Positions 63,858 to 64,000 of a DNA stretch of 64,000 bases are shown piece after piece (positions within the stretch are counted from its first letter, which is position 1; each line of letters opens with the position of its first letter). The translations under genes and the position numbers were made by a program. The notes under the pieces are model-generated. The model ran no database searches. It saw only the letters and a list, made by a program, of their open reading frames with translations, and had not been told where the DNA came from. The DNA lies in contig JAPXFY010000031.1 of the NCBI GenBank assembly GCA_030674185.1, positions 36,507,723 to 36,571,722 on the forward strand. The letters run 5' to 3'. This DNA comes from Monoplex corrugatus (taxonomy: Eukaryota > Mollusca > Gastropoda > Littorinimorpha > Ranellidae).

Positions 63858-64000
63858 TGTCGTCATCATCGCGTGCCTTGCCGCATGGCGTTAGTGATAT
63901 GGCCCTCCATTGAATCAATCTTTTGTCGTTGCAAGCATATCTCCTACCCTTATTGCCCCACTCACTGTGCAAGACTATCAAGTATTTTCTCCGTAGGCTG
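63858..64000 (-). mobile_element. Diverged RTE-like LINE 3' end at window edge
   Basis: CATCATCGCGTGCCTTGCCG CATGGCGTT start, as in other tails; continues past the window. Confidence 0.65.

Overview
This is eukaryotic, intron-rich and extremely repeat-rich DNA, most likely from a marine invertebrate and probably a gastropod mollusc. That assignment is inferred from general character: long CA/GT tracts, RTE-like LINEs with trinucleotide tails, P-element, mariner and Tc1 transposases, and several SINE and MITE families at high density. No sequence proves the species.

The only host gene I can support is a complete importin alpha (karyopherin alpha, KPNA2-like) on the minus strand. Its 14 coding exons run from the ATG at 60408 down to the TGA at 18450-18452. 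They encode about 515 residues: an N-terminal importin-beta-binding segment, armadillo repeats with the NLS-groove Trp/Asn ladder, and an acidic C-terminus. Exon phases agree at 12 of 13 junctions. Two anomalies stand out. Exon 10 lacks one base, which puts a stop in frame. The exon 11 to exon 12 junction is out of phase by one base. Both look more like consensus errors or recent damage than an old pseudogene.

Layout by region. 1-8.3 kb: LINE, P-element and SINE relics, plus an intact-looking 1357-bp mariner-like element with perfect inverted repeats. 8.4-12.4 kb: about 120 units of a 34-bp satellite. 12.4-16.9 kb: LINE tails, a hairpin MITE and degenerate tandem repeats. 16.9-18.35 kb: a 36-bp satellite just past the importin stop codon. 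18.4-60.4 kb: the importin gene, its introns filled with three further satellites (43 bp, 41-42 bp, and 34/35 bp grading to 52 bp), 17 copies or fragments of an approximately 540-bp SINE-like retroposon, many TTAA-flanked hairpin MITEs, LINE fragments and an intact-looking Tc1 element. 60.4-64 kb: 5' flank of the gene with GT/CA tracts, a trinucleotide repeat and LINE fragments.

The mobile elements are nested, so relative ages can be read directly. Examples are satellite > MITE > SINE at 22.8-25.8 kb, SINE > MITE at 26.8-27.5 kb, MITE > SINE at 48.3-49.1 kb, SINE > LINE at 35.7-37.6 kb, SINE > Tc1 at 52.0-54.2 kb, and P relic > mariner at 0.8-2.7 kb. The nested sites also give clean target-site duplications: TTAA for the MITE, 11-13 bp for the retroposons, TA for mariner and Tc1.
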